Assembly (NCBI RefSeq): GCF_031846265.1
Contig: NZ_JAVRIA010000001.1
Span: 62,001-126,000 of the forward strand
Length of the DNA stretch: 64,000 nt
Direction: 5' to 3'
From: Microcosmobacter mediterraneus
GTDB taxonomy: Bacteria > Bacteroidota > Bacteroidia > Flavobacteriales > Flavobacteriaceae
Made by a program: the position numbers and the translations under genes. The notes beneath the pieces were generated by a model that was not told the origin of the DNA, did no database searches, and saw only the letters and a list, made by a program, of their open reading frames with translations. Positions 8,401-17,797 of this stretch are shown here, one piece after another (the stretch's first letter is position 1; each line of letters begins with the position of its first letter).

Positions 8401-10294
8401 AACTATCTTTGTTAGAGTAGAAAATTTAACTGATCAAAATTGTTATGGTACATCTAGCTTTACGATAGAAGTTGGCTCTAATCCAATGTATAATCCACCA
8501 GCAGATTGGTTTGTTTGTGATGATATTTCTAATGATGGTTTAGACACCTTCGATTTAAGTTTAAAAATTTCCGAAATAACAAATGGTATTACAGAAGCTT
8601 TAGATGTAACATTCTATACAACAGAAGATAATGCTATAAATAAAACAAATGCCATACCATTAGAATTTACCAATACAGTTAATCCACAAACAATTTTTGT
8701 TAATGTAGATAATGGAACTATTTGTGATGGTATTTCTTCTTTTGAACTTAATGTGGTGCAATCTCCAGAGGTAAGTCCTGCACAGCCTTTAGTATTGTGT
8801 GATGATAATTATGATGGTATTGTTCAAGTAGATTTAACCATTGTTGAAGTAGATATTTTAGATGTAAGACAAGATGATATTGTAGTCACTTATTTTGAAA
8901 CAGAAGCAGATTTAGTTTCAGATTCTAATGCTATTTCAGATCCTGAAAACTATAGCACTATCACTAATCCTCAAACTGTTTTTGTTAAGATTACGAATAC
9001 TATATCTAATTGTTACATACTCACACCAATTGATATTAGTATTAACCTACCACCTTTAGTTAACGATTTCCAAGTCTATGATACTTGTGATAATGCAAGT
9101 AGTAGTTTTGATTTAACTGAAATAAATGATGCTATCGTTGATGACAATACTGATGTATTATTTTCATATTATACAAATGATGCTGATGCACGAGCAAGTA
9201 CTAACACATTAAATACAGATTATACTTATACAACCACAAACGATCAGATTTTTGTTAGAGTAGAATTTAGTACAACAGGTTGTTTCTATGTATATCCTTT
9301 CAATCTTAATATTAATCCATTACCACTAGCAATTCAGCCTAATGATATTATTGAATGTGATGATGATTTTGATGGTATTTTAGAAGTGGTTTTATCTCAA
9401 CAAGATATGCAAGTTTTAGGAGGGCAAAACCCAACTAATTTCCAAGTTACCTATCATAGTTCTCAGGATGATGCCGAAACCAATTTTAACACTTTAGAAC
9501 ATAATTATTTTGCGCTCGATGGAGATGTTATTTTCGTTAGAGTAGAAAACTTAACTACAGGATGTTATAGCGTAACATCATTTACCATTACTATTAATCC
9601 TAGACCAGATGTAGATATTCCAGATCAGGTTATATGTTTAGATAATTTGCCATTATTGGTAAGTGCCAACACCAATATCATAGGAGATTCTTACATATGG
9701 TCAACAGGATCAGGAGCATCTGAAATTGAAATTACAGAAATTGGTGAATATTGGGTAACTGTAACCTCAGAATTTGGTTGCGAAACAACCTCGTTATTTT
9801 CTGTTATTGAATCTGAAGCAGCTACTATTGAAGTCACTGAAACCGTAGACTTTTCAGATCCTAATAATATTACAGTAACCATTAGTGGTATAGGGAACTA
9901 TTTATATGTTTTAGACAATGGTCTTCCGCAAGAATCACCTGTGTTTGAAAATGTTACACTAGGTTATCACACTATAACCATTATAGATCTTAATGGCTGT
10001 TCAGAAGTTACTAAAGATGTCGTTGTTGTAGATGCACCTAAGTTTTTTACACCTAATGACGATAGTTTTAATGACACTTGGCATATTGCGGGTGTTGAGA
10101 CATTACCAGGAACTACAATCTTTATATACGATCGTTACGGTAAACAAATTGCCTATTTAACGAGTGATTCTGAAGGTTGGGACGGAACCTATAATGGTGC
10201 TCTAATGCCATCTAATGATTATTGGTTCTCAGCTAACGTTGTTAAGGATGCTATAGAATTTGAAGTCAAAGGGCATTTTACTTTAAAAAGATAA
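5471..10294 (+). CDS. giant choice-of-anchor L / T9SS type B adhesin-like protein, copy 1
   Basis: This 1,607-residue product has a signal peptide (ALLSCLFAFALQAQ). Residues 35-265 form a choice-of-anchor L domain (signature ILASEEYFGNFPCEYSDGFA). One Ig/PKD-like domain follows, then 11 tandem repeats of about 90 residues from about residue 353 to 1375. Each repeat opens with a CDxDxDG-like, probably calcium-binding, turn and continues FxLxxKxxEIL, a YHxTxxDAxxxxN segment, NPQTIFVRVEN and a closing TGC. A second Ig-like domain and a type B sorting domain (FFTPNDDSFNDTW, IYDRYGKQ, WDGTYNG) end the protein. It is predicted to be a long, surface-attached stalk protein. The next gene is a full-length paralogue, repeat for repeat. 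Confidence 0.9.
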   Translation: MKRFNRYLALLSCLFAFALQAQQITIDNTQSPQNLIENNLIQGCVEVSNISSAVNGSVNGFGSFGYFDRASSNFPFDNGIVLSTGNATSGGNGVNDAILNEGTSAWGADADLETALGLIGTQNATSIEFDVVSSANQIQFNYILASEEYFGNFPCEYSDGFAFLIREAGSSDPYTNIAVVPGTSIPVNTNTIHDEIVGFCDAENEQFFGGYNVGDTNYNGRTTVLTASASITPDVLYHIKLVIADERDTNYDSAVFIEGNSFSASVDLGNDISTCADEVTLDGDIGNPNASYSWFYNGTEVLGETQSNLLVTQSGTYQVVIDLPLAGTTCTIDDTVEVTLSSTQNAGPITDFELCDTNMDALETFDLSTKTNEILATVPAANYSVTYHLTSAQAQNNVNAITTPIQNSTSSQTIFIRIEDVDTGCLAFISFNIVVNPLPILTDPTPLEVCDDGLADGVTSIDLSEKDDEIVNGQPNLNVTYHTSQSDADSGANPISLPYTNTTQTELLFVNVTHTETGCVSTTTLEIRVLDNPVINTEDLYIDACDADHDGFATFNLNDRLNDILQGITGVTVTYHETFEDAETGENPIPNPENYANIDFEEQLIYVRVEDDITGCASIAPIEIHTNLLLTETNITDFDRCDADNDEIEVFNLEDIEIIIANQLPDIIIEFYLTEEDRNLGVNALDKAELFEPVSYPTTLFITISNTTCSENAQFEIDLNPVIQFPAIPDQTVCDADQDGLTTVDLSQYDGVSTQSTPGFGVSYFLTEQDAIDNINVLPTSYVNSTNPFTVFARIQSQNTNCSDVNSFQIEVLPAPISTEPSDIVICDDDQDGLFIVDLDSKINEIVSSTSDRVITFHETLNDANINVSSIANSNAYESDTQDVFVRIENTITGCHSTETLQIIVNTLPVFSQIDNYKVCEDNSNGFADFIFNTKDVEILNGQVGKQVLYFETQNDADNRANVIDKNTAYQNTSNPQTIFVRVENLTDQNCYGTSSFTIEVGSNPMYNPPADWFVCDDISNDGLDTFDLSLKISEITNGITEALDVTFYTTEDNAINKTNAIPLEFTNTVNPQTIFVNVDNGTICDGISSFELNVVQSPEVSPAQPLVLCDDNYDGIVQVDLTIVEVDILDVRQDDIVVTYFETEADLVSDSNAISDPENYSTITNPQTVFVKITNTISNCYILTPIDISINLPPLVNDFQVYDTCDNASSSFDLTEINDAIVDDNTDVLFSYYTNDADARASTNTLNTDYTYTTTNDQIFVRVEFSTTGCFYVYPFNLNINPLPLAIQPNDIIECDDDFDGILEVVLSQQDMQVLGGQNPTNFQVTYHSSQDDAETNFNTLEHNYFALDGDVIFVRVENLTTGCYSVTSFTITINPRPDVDIPDQVICLDNLPLLVSANTNIIGDSYIWSTGSGASEIEITEIGEYWVTVTSEFGCETTSLFSVIESEAATIEVTETVDFSDPNNITVTISGIGNYLYVLDNGLPQESPVFENVTLGYHTITIIDLNGCSEVTKDVVVVDAPKFFTPNDDSFNDTWHIAGVETLPGTTIFIYDRYGKQIAYLTSDSEGWDGTYNGALMPSNDYWFSANVVKDAIEFEVKGHFTLKR

Positions 10295-10412
10295 GAGAAT
10301 AACCCTTTTATCCTTGCAAAATAACTCTTTATCTTTAATATCGTTTAAGATCATATTTTTTTCATATTTTAATAGATTATAAATGGCTGTGCTGTGAGTC
10401 ATTAATCTGTAA

Positions 10413-13400
10413 ATGAAAAAGAAATCGTTATTACTTCTTATTAGTACGTTCTGTTGTGCATTATTATCTTATGCGCAACAAATATCAACCACTACTAATA
10501 CCAGTTTACAAGAGCTTATAGAAAGTAATTTTGGTCAAGGTTGTGTTGAGATTTCAAATATTTCGTCTTCTATTAATGGTAATGTTATAGGATTATCTAG
10601 TTATGGATTTTTTGAAAGAGCTGGTTCAGAATTTCCATTTCAAGATGGTATAGTCTTAACTACAGGAAACGCTAATTCAGCTGGTAATGTATTAACCACT
10701 TCACCTTTAAATGATGGCGATTTATCTTGGGGAACAGATACAGACTTGGAAACAGCATTAGGTATTGATCAAACATTAAATGCTACGTCTATTCAATTTG
10801 ATTTTGTCTCTGTGGCTAATCAGATTCAATTTAACTACATACTTGCATCAGAAGAATACCAACAAGAGTTTCCTTGTTTTTACTCAGATGGTTTTGCCTT
10901 TTTAATACGAGAAGCTGGTACTAATAATCCGTTCACCAATATAGCTTTGGTACCAGGAACAACTATTCCTGTTAATACAAATACTGTTCACGAAGAAATT
11001 GTAGAATTTTGTCCAGCTGAAAATCCTGAATATTTTGATGGATATAATGTTGGTGACACCAATTATAATGGTAGAACTGTTGTGTTATCTGCAACAGCAA
11101 GCATAGAGCCAAATGTTCAATATCAGATAAAGTTAGTTATTGCAGATCAAGGCGATCAAAATTACGATTCTGCGGTGTTTATTGAAGGTAATAGCTTTGA
11201 AGCGGTTGTAGATCTTGGTCCAGATATAGAAACTTGTGCGTCATCAGTAACCTTAAATGGAGATATTGAAAATGATATAGCGACTTACGAATGGTTTTTA
11301 AACGATACATCTATAGCAGGAGAAACTAATACAACGTTGGTTGCTGAAACCTCAGGAACATATAAAGTTGAAGTTTCAATTCCTATAAATAATTCGGTTT
11401 GTATTATTGAAGATGAAGTCGTTATTGCTTTAGAATCTGAACAAGCTATTGGTGAAATCACAGATATAGTTACTTGTGATGATCCTTCTAATGATGGAGT
11501 GGACTTCTTTATTTTCACTGATAAAACAGACGAAATTATTGCGTTGTTACCTGTATCTGATTATACGATCACTTACCATAGTTCAGAGACAGATGCCGAA
11601 AATGGAACTAATGCAATAGGTAACTTTTATCAGAATGTAGAAAATCCGCAAACTATCTATGTTAGAGTAGTAGATAACACAAGTGGTTGTTTGGCCTTTG
11701 GTGAGTTTAATCTTATTGTTAATCTACTTCCTGAGCCTTTAGACTTAACACCAATACAAGTCTGCGAAGCAGAAGATGCTACAGGAGCTGCATCCTTTTT
11801 CTTAGAGGATATTACTACGCAAGTAACAGCCAACAATCCTAATCTAATAGTCTCATATCACTTTAGCGAAACAGAAGCAGAGTTTGGTTTAAATCCTATT
11901 CCTTCACCTTACGATGGTATAAATCCTACACAACAACTTTTTGTAAGAATTATAAATTTAACTACAGGATGTATCTCTGTTTCAAATATTACTCTTGCAG
12001 TAATCTCTTTACCAAATATTAATACTGAAGATTTACATTGGATTGATGCTTGCGAGATTGATGATGATGGATTTGAAGTTTTCGATATAACCTCAGAAAT
12101 AGATGATATTTTGCAAGGTACTACTGGTGTCAATGTTTCATATCATGAGCTATTCGTAGATGCTCAAACAGGTGATAATCCTATTCCAAATCCGGAGAAT
12201 TTTCAGAATAATACACTTAATCTTCAGATTATATTTGTTCGTGTAGAAGATCAGAATACAGGTTGTGTTGCCATTGTACAAATAGAATTACATACAGATG
12301 TTACCGAAACAGGTTTTAATTTAGGACCACTGAGTATATGTGATAATCCACCCTTTGATGATATAGCTGATGTAGATTTAACTAACATCACAGATCGTAT
12401 TATTGGTGAATATACAAACGACTATACTTTTACATATTATTTAACTGAGAATGATCAGCTGAATGATACTAATGCTGTAGATACCAGTATGCTTTTCACA
12501 GTTACTGATACAGAAACCTTTTTTATACGCGTTGTAAGAGATGGTTGTGAACAGTTTATAACGGTAGATATTGAGGTTAACCAAGCCATAGATATAGAAC
12601 CTTTAGACCTTGAGTATTGTGATGATGAGACCAGTGATGGTATTGTGAGCATAGACCTTAATAGTTTTAACTTAGAAGTTATCCAAGGAACACCTGCAGC
12701 AAGTGTAAATTATTATCTTACAGAAGATGATGCTATTGCTAACGAAAACGACTTAGATCAATTTTTTACTAATTTTAGTAACCCTCAACAATTATGGGTT
12801 AGAGTTGTAAATACCCAAACAGACTGCTCAGACGTTGAGCCTATTTCTATCACTATTGTTCCTCTACCAGAAGTTACGTTACCAACAGATATTTTTGTTT
12901 GTTTAAACCATTCTAATGACATAGCAATGGTTGATTTAGAAGAAAATAATGAAGACATAGTTACTGATCCATCAAACTTTAATTTTACCTACTACGAAGA
13001 TTTTTTCGATGCAGAAATTGCTGAAAATGAAATTTCTTCGCCATCAAATTTTAACGCAATAACTCAGACGGTCTATACTAGAGTAGAACATATTACTACA
13101 GGATGTTTTAGTATAGTTGAACAAAATATCATAGTTAGTACCTTACCTACTATTAATGTAATTTCAGATTTCGAAAACTGTCAGGGAAATATTGCCAATG
13201 TTACAGAATTTCTGTTTAGCGAAAAAGATGACGAAATCCTTAATGGCCAAATAGATATGGAAGTGCTCTATTTTGAAACTGAACTAGATGCTGAGAATAA
13301 TACCAACCCAATAGATAAATTTACGGATTATCAAAATACATCAAGTCCTCAAACTATTTATGTGAGAGTTCAAAATGTGTCAGATGAAAATTGCTTCAAT

Positions 13401-15245
13401 ACTGCCTCTTTTGATATTAGAGTAGGATCGTTACCAATTTTTAATCCTCCTTCTGATATATTTGAATGTGATGACCCTTCTAATGATGAATTGTTAACGG
13501 TTGATCTTTCAGAAAAAATAGATGAAATTTCTAATAATACACCTTTGCCACTAGATATATCGTTTCATGAGTCTTTAATTGATGCTGAGGATAATACTAA
13601 TGCTGTTCCGTTAACCTATACCAATTCTGTAAATCCGCAACAGTTATTTACTCGTATAGATAATGGTACAAATTGTGTAGCTATTGCGTCATTTGAAATT
13701 AACGTTATTCAAGTTCCAGTAATTAACGAGGCTTTACCATTAGAAGTTTGTGATGTAGATTATGATGGACAAGTGGTTTTTGATATTACACAGATTGAGT
13801 TTGAAATCCTTAACGTAAGACAAGATAATATTGTAGTAAGCTATCATCTTTCACAAGATGATGCAGAGGCTAATGAAAATGAAATACCAAATCCTGAAAA
13901 TTATGCTAATATTTCAAATCCACAAACAGTTTATATAAGAATAACGAATACAATTTCTACATGTTATAGAGTTGTGCCTTTAGACTTAATCGTTAATCTA
14001 CCACCAGAAATAAATACGTTTAGCGTTTATGAAATTTGTGATAATGATACCAATACATTTGATCTAACAACGATTAATAATGTTATAGTTAATGATAGTT
14101 CCGACACAGTATTCTCTTATTATTTAAGTGAAGATGATGCTCAAAATCAAGTCAATGCTTTAGATACTAACTATACTTATATAACGTCTAATGATCAACT
14201 TTTTGCTAGAGTAGAATTTAGCACTACCAATTGTTTTATTACGTACCCTTTTGAATTGATGGTTAATCCTCGTCCTGAAGCAAACCAACCTCCTAATCTT
14301 GAGGCTTGTGATGATGATTTTGATGGCTTTTTAGTATTTGATTTAAGTGCTCAAAACACCACAGTTTTAGGAAGTCAAAACCCTTTAGAATTTGCCATTA
14401 CTTATCACAATACTGAAGCTAACGCTATAGACGGAATAAATTCATTAGATACTAATTATTCTAGTGCTGATGACGAAGATATCTATGTAAGAGTTACTAA
14501 CAATGAAACAGGCTGTTTTGAGATTACTAATTTCTTAATTACAGTAAGACCAAGACCAGATGTGGCAATTCCAGATCAAGTCATTTGTTTAGATAACTTG
14601 CCATTAATAGTTAGTGCTGATACAGGCAATGTAAATGATGTTTACATTTGGTCAACAGGTTCTGGTGCTACCGAGATTCAGATTACAGAAATTGGTACAT
14701 ATTCAGTAACAGTTACCTCAGAATATGGTTGCCAAACAACCTCGACGTTTAATGTTATAGAATCTGAACCTGCTATGATTAATGTTGTAGAAACTGTAGA
14801 TTTTTCTGATCCTAATAATATTACGATAACGATCAGTGGTATTGGAAATTATCTGTATCAGTTAGATGATGGTGTTCCACAGGAATCTAATGTGTTTCAA
14901 AATGTAACATTAGGTTATCATACCATTACCATTATAGATTTAAATGGCTGTTCAGAAGTCACAAGAGAGGTTGTTGTCGTAGATGCACCAAAATTCTTCA
15001 CACCTAATGGTGATACCATCAAAGAAACTTGGCATATTGCTGGAGTTGAGACTTTACCAGGAACCACGATATATATATTTGATAGATACGGCAAACAAAT
15101 TGCGTATTTAACCAGTACGTCTCGAGGTTGGGATGGTACCTACAATGGAAATAATATGCCAGCAACCGATTATTGGTTTTTAGCCAACGTGGTAAAAAAT
15201 GGTATTCAGTTTGAAGTTAAAGGTCATTTTACATTAAGACGCTAA
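10413..15245 (+). CDS. giant choice-of-anchor L / T9SS type B adhesin-like protein, copy 2
   Basis: The product has 1,610 residues and the same domain order as its upstream neighbour: signal peptide, choice-of-anchor L domain (ILASEEYQQEFPCFYSDGFA), Ig-like domain, 11 repeats of about 90 residues, a second Ig-like domain and a type B sorting domain (FFTPNGDTIKETW). Repeats at the same position in the two proteins look more alike than neighbouring repeats within one protein; for example both third repeats contain DILQG and NPIPNPEN. This points to duplication of the whole gene after the repeats had expanded. Copy 2 has drifted in the acidic loops (repeats 6 and 7 lose the CD pair), so calcium binding may be weaker there. 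It is probably exported and attached by T9SS. Confidence 0.9.
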   Translation: MKKKSLLLLISTFCCALLSYAQQISTTTNTSLQELIESNFGQGCVEISNISSSINGNVIGLSSYGFFERAGSEFPFQDGIVLTTGNANSAGNVLTTSPLNDGDLSWGTDTDLETALGIDQTLNATSIQFDFVSVANQIQFNYILASEEYQQEFPCFYSDGFAFLIREAGTNNPFTNIALVPGTTIPVNTNTVHEEIVEFCPAENPEYFDGYNVGDTNYNGRTVVLSATASIEPNVQYQIKLVIADQGDQNYDSAVFIEGNSFEAVVDLGPDIETCASSVTLNGDIENDIATYEWFLNDTSIAGETNTTLVAETSGTYKVEVSIPINNSVCIIEDEVVIALESEQAIGEITDIVTCDDPSNDGVDFFIFTDKTDEIIALLPVSDYTITYHSSETDAENGTNAIGNFYQNVENPQTIYVRVVDNTSGCLAFGEFNLIVNLLPEPLDLTPIQVCEAEDATGAASFFLEDITTQVTANNPNLIVSYHFSETEAEFGLNPIPSPYDGINPTQQLFVRIINLTTGCISVSNITLAVISLPNINTEDLHWIDACEIDDDGFEVFDITSEIDDILQGTTGVNVSYHELFVDAQTGDNPIPNPENFQNNTLNLQIIFVRVEDQNTGCVAIVQIELHTDVTETGFNLGPLSICDNPPFDDIADVDLTNITDRIIGEYTNDYTFTYYLTENDQLNDTNAVDTSMLFTVTDTETFFIRVVRDGCEQFITVDIEVNQAIDIEPLDLEYCDDETSDGIVSIDLNSFNLEVIQGTPAASVNYYLTEDDAIANENDLDQFFTNFSNPQQLWVRVVNTQTDCSDVEPISITIVPLPEVTLPTDIFVCLNHSNDIAMVDLEENNEDIVTDPSNFNFTYYEDFFDAEIAENEISSPSNFNAITQTVYTRVEHITTGCFSIVEQNIIVSTLPTINVISDFENCQGNIANVTEFLFSEKDDEILNGQIDMEVLYFETELDAENNTNPIDKFTDYQNTSSPQTIYVRVQNVSDENCFNTASFDIRVGSLPIFNPPSDIFECDDPSNDELLTVDLSEKIDEISNNTPLPLDISFHESLIDAEDNTNAVPLTYTNSVNPQQLFTRIDNGTNCVAIASFEINVIQVPVINEALPLEVCDVDYDGQVVFDITQIEFEILNVRQDNIVVSYHLSQDDAEANENEIPNPENYANISNPQTVYIRITNTISTCYRVVPLDLIVNLPPEINTFSVYEICDNDTNTFDLTTINNVIVNDSSDTVFSYYLSEDDAQNQVNALDTNYTYITSNDQLFARVEFSTTNCFITYPFELMVNPRPEANQPPNLEACDDDFDGFLVFDLSAQNTTVLGSQNPLEFAITYHNTEANAIDGINSLDTNYSSADDEDIYVRVTNNETGCFEITNFLITVRPRPDVAIPDQVICLDNLPLIVSADTGNVNDVYIWSTGSGATEIQITEIGTYSVTVTSEYGCQTTSTFNVIESEPAMINVVETVDFSDPNNITITISGIGNYLYQLDDGVPQESNVFQNVTLGYHTITIIDLNGCSEVTREVVVVDAPKFFTPNGDTIKETWHIAGVETLPGTTIYIFDRYGKQIAYLTSTSRGWDGTYNGNNMPATDYWFLANVVKNGIQFEVKGHFTLRR

Positions 15246-15292
15246 TTATAGCCCTTTAACACTTTTTTCTAATATTTAGCCTTAGCTATCTC

Positions 15293-15300
15293 TATCTTTG
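15293..15300 (+). promoter_or_regulatory. -7 box TATCTTTG for the following gene
   Basis: TATCTTTG matches the Bacteroidota -7 consensus TAnnTTTG exactly and lies 17 bases before the ATG at 15317. I see no good TTTG -33 box at the right distance. It suggests that the shorter type B protein has its own promoter instead of being read through from the giant genes. Confidence 0.5.
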
Positions 15301-15316
15301 CAGTTCCAAAATTGTA

Positions 15317-17671
15317 ATGAAAAAATACATTCTTTATTTAATATTAAGTTGTAGTTATATATGTGCTGCCCAAAATGTTGTAGTAGATAGTCAAACCTAT
15401 TCACCACAACAGCTTATTGAAGATATCTTAATTGATAGCGATTGTATTACAAACGTTCAAATTACCAATGTAGTAGGAGGTGATTTTGGAGGCTCAGATC
15501 AGAGTTATGGTTTTTTTGATGCGTCTGGTACAACGTTCCCTTTTCAAAGTGGCATCGTAATGAGTACAGGACGCTTGCAAAACGTACAAGGTCCAAATAC
15601 GTTTTTAAGTGACGATGATGCTCCAGGTTGGTCTGGAGATAATGATCTTGAAGTTATTCTTAACGAATCAAATACTATTAACGCTACAATTTTAGAATTT
15701 GATTTTACGGCATTAGCTTCACAAGTAAGTTTTAGATATATTTTTGCTTCAGAAGAATACCAAGAAGGCAATCCCAATACCTGTCAGTTTTCAGATTTAT
15801 TTGGGTTTTTAATTAGACCAGTTAATGAAACTCAGTATACCAATATTGCTTTAGTACCAGATACGCCAACACCAGTAAAAGTTACGACAGTGCATCCTGA
15901 TATTCCAGCAGGTTGTGAAGCAGAAAATGAATTTTATTTTGAAAGTTTTAACGATACTACAGCACCAATTAATTTTAATGGACAAACTAAAGTACTAACT
16001 GCAATTGCTGACATTATTCCAAATGAAACCTATCATGTAAAATTGGTAATTGCAGATGAACAAAATTTCAGATATGATTCTGCTGTGTTTTTAGAAGCTG
16101 GAGGATTTCAATTAGCTACAGATTTAGGACCAGATCGTTTACTGTCTAATAATACAGCATTATGTGAAGGAGAGACTCTATTATTAAATGCACTGGTGCC
16201 TAATGGTCCTCATGTCTATTCTTGGTTTAAAGATGGTGTTTTGGTTGAAACCTCTCCACCTAATTGTTTAAACTGTAGTTTATTTACAGTTTCTGAGCCA
16301 GGAATTTACTCAGTAGAAGTTGATGTTCAAGGAAATTGTATTGCATATGGAGACGTAGTAATTGAATATGCCGAAAATCCTGTGGTAGTAGACTCAAATT
16401 TCATACAATGCGATATTGATATGGATGGATTAACCACTTACAACTTAACATCTACAGTCTTAGACATTGCTATAACAAATGGAGATAGTACGCTATTTAT
16501 TATTGATTTTTTCTTAGCAGAAGAAGATGCAGAACACTATAACACGCCAATTAGTGATCCAGAATCATTCCAGAATACAGTTCCAAATCAAATGGTGTAT
16601 GCTAGAGTAGAAAATCAGAATGGTTGTTATGCAATTGCCGAAGTCTCATTAGAAATATCTAATGTGAGCTTGTCTGTTCCGCCAGTTGAGGTTTGTGATG
16701 ATGAGATTGTTGATGGTATAACTACATTTTCTTTATTAGATGTAAGAAACCAAATAGAAACTTTAGTACCAGATGATACATTAATTAGTTTTTACGCAAC
16801 AGAAGAAGACGCCTTAAACAATGGTACGCAACTAGGAAATACGATTCAGAACTTTGAACCTTTTTCTGATACGATTTATGCTTACGTCTTTAACGATAAT
16901 GGATGTTATGTTTTATTTCCAATTGAATTAAATGTACTGTACACACCACAATTATTGCCAGATGAAGAGGTCTATTATTGTTTAAATTCCTTTCCTGAAA
17001 CTATTGAAATTCAAGGTGGTGTTTTAAATGATTCTCCCAGTAATTATTATTATGAATGGCTTTTTAATGGTGCTACAACAGAGGTAAATACATCCTTTAA
17101 CATCATAAATGAAGCTGGAACTTATACAGTAATAGTCACAGATCCTAATGGTTGTAGCTCGCAACGAGATATTACAGTAGTAGCTTCAGATACTGCTACC
17201 ATTGTAACTATTGGAATAGAGCAAAATAATTTAGGAACTATAGTTACTGTGAACATCTCTGGAGATGGTAATTATGAATATGCTCTAGATAATCCTGATA
17301 CTACATATCAAGATTCAAATAGTTTCACAGAAGTAAGTTCTGGATTCCATACGGTTTACGTAAGAGATACCAATGGCTGTGGTGTGGTAGAAACGTTATT
17401 TTCAGTTTTAGGGTTTCCTAAATATTTTACACCAAATGATGATACTTTCAATGACAGATGGAAGCCAAAAGGCGTTAATGGCGATTTCAATTCTGGTATG
17501 AAGATTAAGATTTTTGATCGCTATGGTAAACTCCTTTCAGAACAAACTAGTGAAAGTCAAGGTTGGGATGGTACGCTTCAAGGTAATCCTATGCCAAGTA
17601 CAGACTATTGGTTTTTAGCAACATTAGCAGATGGCCGAATGGTAAGAGGACATTTTGCTTTGAGACGATAA
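15317..17671 (+). CDS. choice-of-anchor L / T9SS type B protein, short relative
   Basis: This 784-residue protein has a signal peptide (YLILSCSYICAAQ), a choice-of-anchor L domain (IFASEEYQEGNPNTCQFSD) over residues 30-270, an Ig-like domain, only two of the CDxDxDG repeats (FIQCDIDMDGLTTYNL and VEVCDDEIVDGITTF), a second Ig-like domain and a type B sorting domain (YFTPNDDTFNDRW, IFDRYGK). It is thus the two giant neighbours with nine repeats missing, or their ancestor before expansion. It reads as a surface protein with a shorter stalk. Its last 95 bases recur in altered form at 20301-20383. A strong hairpin terminator follows at 17740. Confidence 0.9.
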   Translation: MKKYILYLILSCSYICAAQNVVVDSQTYSPQQLIEDILIDSDCITNVQITNVVGGDFGGSDQSYGFFDASGTTFPFQSGIVMSTGRLQNVQGPNTFLSDDDAPGWSGDNDLEVILNESNTINATILEFDFTALASQVSFRYIFASEEYQEGNPNTCQFSDLFGFLIRPVNETQYTNIALVPDTPTPVKVTTVHPDIPAGCEAENEFYFESFNDTTAPINFNGQTKVLTAIADIIPNETYHVKLVIADEQNFRYDSAVFLEAGGFQLATDLGPDRLLSNNTALCEGETLLLNALVPNGPHVYSWFKDGVLVETSPPNCLNCSLFTVSEPGIYSVEVDVQGNCIAYGDVVIEYAENPVVVDSNFIQCDIDMDGLTTYNLTSTVLDIAITNGDSTLFIIDFFLAEEDAEHYNTPISDPESFQNTVPNQMVYARVENQNGCYAIAEVSLEISNVSLSVPPVEVCDDEIVDGITTFSLLDVRNQIETLVPDDTLISFYATEEDALNNGTQLGNTIQNFEPFSDTIYAYVFNDNGCYVLFPIELNVLYTPQLLPDEEVYYCLNSFPETIEIQGGVLNDSPSNYYYEWLFNGATTEVNTSFNIINEAGTYTVIVTDPNGCSSQRDITVVASDTATIVTIGIEQNNLGTIVTVNISGDGNYEYALDNPDTTYQDSNSFTEVSSGFHTVYVRDTNGCGVVETLFSVLGFPKYFTPNDDTFNDRWKPKGVNGDFNSGMKIKIFDRYGKLLSEQTSESQGWDGTLQGNPMPSTDYWFLATLADGRMVRGHFALRR

Positions 17672-17673
17672 GT
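17579..17673 (+). repeat. source copy of a duplicated sorting-domain end
   Basis: This stretch, the end of the sorting domain plus the stop codon, is repeated at 20301-20383. The second copy lacks 12 bases (four codons) and differs at only two other positions by my reading. See the chimeric gene at 20169. Confidence 0.85.
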
Positions 17674-17687
17674 TCTCCAAATAAATA

Positions 17688-17753
17688 TGTAACATATGTA
17701 ATATCATATGCAACATATAATATATCACTTTTGTAATGGAGCGCATAGCTTTG
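17688..17753 (+). promoter_or_regulatory. operator-promoter A (21-bp direct repeat plus -7 box)
   Basis: Half-sites TGTAACATAT (17688-17697) and TGCAACATAT (17709-17718) repeat with a 21-bp period. After exactly 27 more bases comes TAGCTTTG (17746-17753), a perfect TAnnTTTG -7 box. The same geometry occurs at four other places in this window. The -7 box sits inside the left arm of the hairpin at 17740. The next start codon is 45 bases downstream (17798). Binding by an AraC-type HTCS is inferred, not shown. Confidence 0.75.
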
Positions 17754-17784
17754 AATCAACTAATTCAAAGCTATGCGCTTTTTT
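17740..17784 (+). terminator. 17-bp perfect hairpin followed by a T run
   Basis: Arms 17740-17756 and 17763-17779 are perfect inverted repeats with a 6-base loop, followed by six T residues. This is a textbook intrinsic terminator for the gene ending at 17671. The left arm also contains the -7 box of promoter A, so the same bases appear to end one transcript and start the next. Confidence 0.85.
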
Positions 17785-17797
17785 AATTTCTTAACTC

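Noticed and set aside
6500..15000. CRISPR-like or DNA-level tandem repeat array
   Set aside because: The periodicity is at protein level (about 90 residues) inside long open reading frames and the DNA of the units is quite diverged.
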